Source: Candidatus Parcubacteria bacterium (GTDB lineage: Bacteria > Patescibacteriota > Patescibacteriia > JAACEG01). From it: DNA of 7,073 nt. Position numbers and translations under genes: made by a program. The stretch spans positions 1-7,073 of the forward strand of contig JAGLJD010000064.1 of NCBI GenBank assembly GCA_023142625.1, in the 5' to 3' direction. Under the pieces are notes generated by a model. That model saw only the letters and a list, made by a program, of their open reading frames with translations, was not told the origin of the DNA and did not search any database. Below are positions 5,430-7,073 of this stretch, piece by piece. Each line of letters opens with the position of its first letter. Positions within the stretch are counted from its first letter, which is position 1.

Positions 5430-5621
5430 CTGTCTTTACGAGGAATGTAGTGGAGCGATAGCTGAACGAAATGACGAAGCAATCTCATTGCTTAAGCAGA
5501 AAGAACTGTAATTACAAATTTGTTAGCTTAGTAATGAGATTGCTTCGTCGCTCTCTCTTCCCCGCCTAAATTTTTGTTTCACAAAAACTTAGGCGGGTCG
5601 TTCGGCTCCTCGCAAAGACAG
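5430..5621. mobile_element. MITE-like inverted-repeat element, copy 1
   Basis: Terminal repeats CTGTCTTTACGAGGA (5430-5444) and TCCTCGCAAAGACAG (5607-5621) match at 14 of 15 positions. Inner arms 5473-5489 and 5533-5549 are perfectly complementary over 17 bp. It encodes no protein. It shares 23 bp (5536-5558) and 21 bp (5601-5621) identically, in the same orientation, with the copy at 6244-6390. Its right arm carries an extra palindrome (5561-5597). Transposase-free elements with such arms are usually mobilised in trans. No clear target-site duplication was seen. Confidence 0.75.
5561..5597. repeat. 37-bp palindrome nested in the MITE-like element
   Basis: CCCGCCTAAATTTTTGT (5561-5577) and ACAAAAACTTAGGCGGG (5581-5597) pair at 16 of 17 positions around TTC. 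In the sister element the corresponding place holds an unrelated 11-bp sequence (6357-6367), so this palindrome looks like a separate insertion or replacement. Confidence 0.75.
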
Positions 5622-5658
5622 TGGATTTATGCATTTTCCATTTTTATTTCCTTGATTC

Positions 5659-6111
5659 TTAATTTTTAATTTCTGATTCTGTATTAATTTTTTTCCATCT
5701 CTTAACAGCTTTTGTTCTAGCTAATTCTTTGGCGATATTAGCGCTGATATTTACAAACCTTTCTCTGTCAAAATGCCTGCTGTCTTTTTTAATCTCTTCC
5801 GCGCGCTTTCTGGCTTCTTCCACTCTGTCCATATCAATCTCCTCTGCCCGTTCCGCGGTATCAGCTAAAATAACAATTTTCTCCTTTAAAACCTCGATAA
5901 ATCCGCCAGACACTGATATTATTTCTCGCTCGCCATTTTCTTTGATAATCTCAATAACGCCCGGCATTAAACTGGCAACCAATGGAATATGCCCTGGCAA
6001 AACAGTGATCTCGCCTTGCTTAGTCGGCACGCTAACCTGAGCGATTTTTTCTTTCAAAACCGCGCCTTCAGGAGTAACTATTTCAAACTTTATAATTTTT
6101 TGTTCTGGCAT
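5659..6111 (-). CDS. atpC: F-type ATP synthase epsilon subunit
   Basis: Epsilon is part of the central stalk of F1 and regulates coupling. The 150-residue protein has the N-terminal beta-sandwich (about 1-88) with VTPEG (12-16), P-KQGEITVLPGH-PL (29-44), SVSGGFIEV (66-74) and ILADTAERAEEID (81-93), then a C-terminal helical part (about 94-140). It is slightly longer than many epsilons; the last residues (NTESEIKN) are encoded by ATTCnnn-like heptamers that continue past the stop. There is no Shine-Dalgarno. Normally atpC directly follows atpD. Here a MITE-like element (6244-6390) intervenes and only a short atpD-like 3' remnant lies beyond it. Candidate promoter pieces upstream (a TATAAT at 6161-6166 without a good -35) are weak, so how it is transcribed is unclear. 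Confidence 0.95.
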   Translation of the reverse strand: MPEQKIIKFEIVTPEGAVLKEKIAQVSVPTKQGEITVLPGHIPLVASLMPGVIEIIKENGEREIISVSGGFIEVLKEKIVILADTAERAEEIDMDRVEEARKRAEEIKKDSRHFDRERFVNISANIAKELARTKAVKRWKKINTESEIKN

Positions 6112-6243
6112 ATTTTAGTTTGCAACCCGAAAATATTGCGCAGGGGTTGATAAATTAATTATTATATGATAATTTCAATATTTGAATTTGTTTGTATCCT
6201 TGTTTTTTGTATCTTAATTTTTTAAAAAACATTATTCTTAGCG

Positions 6244-6390
6244 CGCTGTCTTTGCGAGGAGGCGATAGCCGACGAAGCAATCCTATTACTAAACGAAAAA
6301 TCTCTACTTTGCATAGTTTATGCGGATATTAACGAGATTGCTTCGTCGCTCTCTCTCGCTATGCTCATTCGGCTCCTCGCAAAGACAGCG
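6244..6390. mobile_element. MITE-like inverted-repeat element, copy 2
   Basis: Perfect 17-bp terminal inverted repeats CGCTGTCTTTGCGAGGA (6244-6260) and TCCTCGCAAAGACAGCG (6374-6390), with inner arms GACGAAGCAATC (6271-6282) and GATTGCTTCGTC (6336-6347). It has the same orientation and core sequences as copy 1, is 147 bp long and has no ORF. It sits between atpC and the atpD-like remnant. Confidence 0.8.
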
Positions 6391-6393
6391 AGG

Positions 6394-6449
6394 ATTATTT
6401 ATTCCTAATTCCTAATTCCTAATTCATAATTCTTTATTCTTTATTCTTT
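6394..6449. repeat. Heptamer tandem array (ATTCnnn)
   Basis: Seven 7-bp units tile 6401-6449 without a gap: three ATTCCTA, one ATTCATA, three ATTCTTT. A degenerate ATTATTT unit precedes them (6394-6400). The array starts four bases after the MITE-like element and includes the last codons of the atpD-like remnant. Confidence 0.85.
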
Positions 6450-6514
6450 CTACTTTTTACTTCCCCAATACTCCCTTTAATATAAAATTCCTCTTCTGCT
6501 TTATTATCATGCTT
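6434..6514 (-). pseudogene. atpD: Remnant of ATP synthase beta subunit 3' end
   Basis: The minus-strand frame ending in TAA at 6436-6434 reads KHDNKAEEEFYIKGSIGEV and then a lysine-rich tail. From family knowledge, bacterial beta subunits end in a pattern like [25 protein letters not shown]; the shared K-x-D, E-x-x-F-Y, G-S-I and E fall in register. The fragment lies directly upstream of atpC on the same strand, which is where atpD should end. Upstream of about 6514 the similarity stops: the frame stays open to a TAG near 6604 but its residues no longer look like AtpD, and the NYN gene occupies the next sequence in another frame. The last residues are encoded by the heptamer array. It is therefore probably a scar of an interrupted or relocated atpD. 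The match is short, so chance cannot be fully excluded. Confidence 0.6.
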
Positions 6515-6533
6515 ATTTTTAAACAATTTTTTC

Positions 6534-6561
6534 TTGACAAAAACATTTAATATGCTATTAT
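6534..6561 (+). promoter_or_regulatory. Strong promoter, extended -10, antisense to the NYN gene end
   Basis: A perfect TTGACA (6534-6539), 16-bp spacer, and TATTAT (6556-6561) preceded by TGC. Transcription would start near 6568 and run into the 3' end of the convergent NYN gene. A weaker minus-strand pair (TTGACT 6574-6569, TATTAA 6552-6547, 16-bp spacer) overlaps it and could serve atpC. Confidence 0.6.
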
Positions 6562-6567
6562 TGTAAT

Positions 6568-6638
6568 AAGTCAAACCTCTAGGGAATCTTAACAGATTGC
6601 TCTAGATTCCCCTCCAATTTGGAGGGGTTTTGTTTTTT
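6568..6638 (+). ncRNA. Candidate short RNA, about 70 nt, antisense to NYN 3' end
   Basis: A consensus promoter ends 6 nt before it and a strong intrinsic terminator closes it. No ORF fits inside. GGGAATCT (6582-6589) can pair with AGATTCCC (6604-6611), which would take three bases from the terminator stem; or AATCT (6585-6589) can pair locally with AGATT (6594-6598). It overlaps the last 60 bases of the NYN coding frame on the other strand. Confidence 0.5.
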
Positions 6639-7073
6639 ATAAATTATTTCATTTTTTAACTTTCGCAAATCAATATATTTAGCCCTTTCAATCAATTCTC
6701 TTGAAATATGACCCCTTGTTGAAAAAACAACAACTCTCTTTTTTAATTTTTTCATTTCATCTACTAAAACCGCAAAATCACTGTCGCCTGAAACCAAAAT
6801 ACAACTATTAAATTTATTTATATTCTTCATCAAATCAACCGCCAATTCAATGTCTAAATTGCCTTTTCTTTCATAAACGCCTGAACCGACTTTAATTACC
6901 TTAACTTCTTTTACTTTAACAATATAACCAAGATTTTTTAACTTATTTAAAAAATTATTCTGCTTTAAATTATCTCCTACTTTTCCTGAATAAAAATATA
7001 TTTTTTCTAAATCAATTTCTTTTTCTAAATATTTTTTAAATTTTTTATAATCCACTTTCCATTTTAATGTTTG
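6579..7073 (-). CDS. NYN-domain (LabA/DUF88-type) protein, 5' end outside window
   Basis: NYN proteins are PIN-like, metal-dependent, putative RNases. The frame is open to the right edge (QTLKWK before the GTG at 7055), and the family's first strand with the FIDGxN-type aspartate should lie just outside, so that GTG is not taken as the start. Seen: VDYKKFKKYL, a YFYSG strand, then KGNLDIELAVDLMKNI with the second acidic cluster, CILVSGDSDFAVLVDEMKKL with the SGDSDF signature, the strand KRVVVFS, and a final SRELIERAKYIDLRKL. These are the expected catalytic acidic positions apart from the missing first one. The last 15 or so residues (PSKLEGNLEQSVKIP) are translated from the hairpin and short-RNA sequence at 6582-6627, and look like an accidental extension into a palindrome. 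It sits where the body of atpD would be expected. Confidence 0.85.
   Translation of the reverse strand, partial: QTLKWKVDYKKFKKYLEKEIDLEKIYFYSGKVGDNLKQNNFLNKLKNLGYIVKVKEVKVIKVGSGVYERKGNLDIELAVDLMKNINKFNSCILVSGDSDFAVLVDEMKKLKKRVVVFSTRGHISRELIERAKYIDLRKLKNEIIYKKQNPSKLEGNLEQSVKIP
6609..6638 (+). terminator. Intrinsic terminator within the NYN coding end
   Basis: CCCCTCCA (6609-6616) pairs with TGGAGGGG (6620-6627) around a 3-nt loop, followed by TTTTGTTTTTT. There is no T-tract on the minus strand, so it serves plus-strand transcription only, although it lies inside the minus-strand reading frame. Confidence 0.85.

Noticed and set aside
1..7073. CRISPR array or tRNA gene
   Set aside because: No regularly spaced long repeats exist (the only tandem array has 7-bp units without spacers), and no cloverleaf with a GGTTCGAATCC-type arm was found; the GGTTCGGTTCC near 945 is inside dprA.

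Overview
This is an AT-rich bacterial window with compact genes. Most of its genes have no Shine-Dalgarno sequence, and the spacers are full of palindromes. Gene content and style suggest an uncultivated, small-genome bacterium of the Patescibacteria / Candidate Phyla Radiation type. That assignment is inference; nothing here proves the lineage. TGA and TAA both behave as stops, so there is no sign of a recoded UGA.

Layout. Positions 1-459 (+) hold the 3' end of miaA (tRNA dimethylallyltransferase), convergent with dprA (473-1573, -). Next is a self-contained plus-strand unit. It has a near-consensus promoter whose -35 box overlaps the dprA start codon, a roughly 160-nt RNA with a 30-position closing helix (6S-like in architecture), a second stem-loop, the only strong Shine-Dalgarno in the window, an unrecognised 93-residue ORF (1876-2157), and an intrinsic terminator. 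Positions 2215-2478 are a cluster of palindromic repeats. A minus-strand operon (3725 to 2479) encodes two half-size ArsP/DUF318-like permease proteins with a 4-bp overlap, plus a NifX/NifB-type (dinitrogenase cofactor family) small protein. Then comes a CPA2-type cation/proton antiporter (3863-5266, -), with a strong promoter and an intrinsic terminator inside its leader, which suggests attenuation.

The right third is a disturbed ATP synthase locus. atpC (epsilon, 5659-6111, -) lies between two same-orientation copies of a MITE-like inverted-repeat element. Upstream, where the end of atpD (beta) belongs, only about 26 codons resembling the AtpD C-terminus remain (6434-6514). They run into a heptamer array, and a NYN/LabA-type nuclease gene (6579 to the right edge, -) follows. 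A plus-strand promoter, a short RNA and a terminator lie antisense to the end of the NYN gene.

The main points of interest are the structured RNA with its small ORF at 1567-2214, the antiporter leader, the decayed atpD end, the split permease with its NifX-like partner, and the shared promoter design (16-bp spacer plus TGn extended -10) of the three strongest promoters, all of which drive RNA-structured units.
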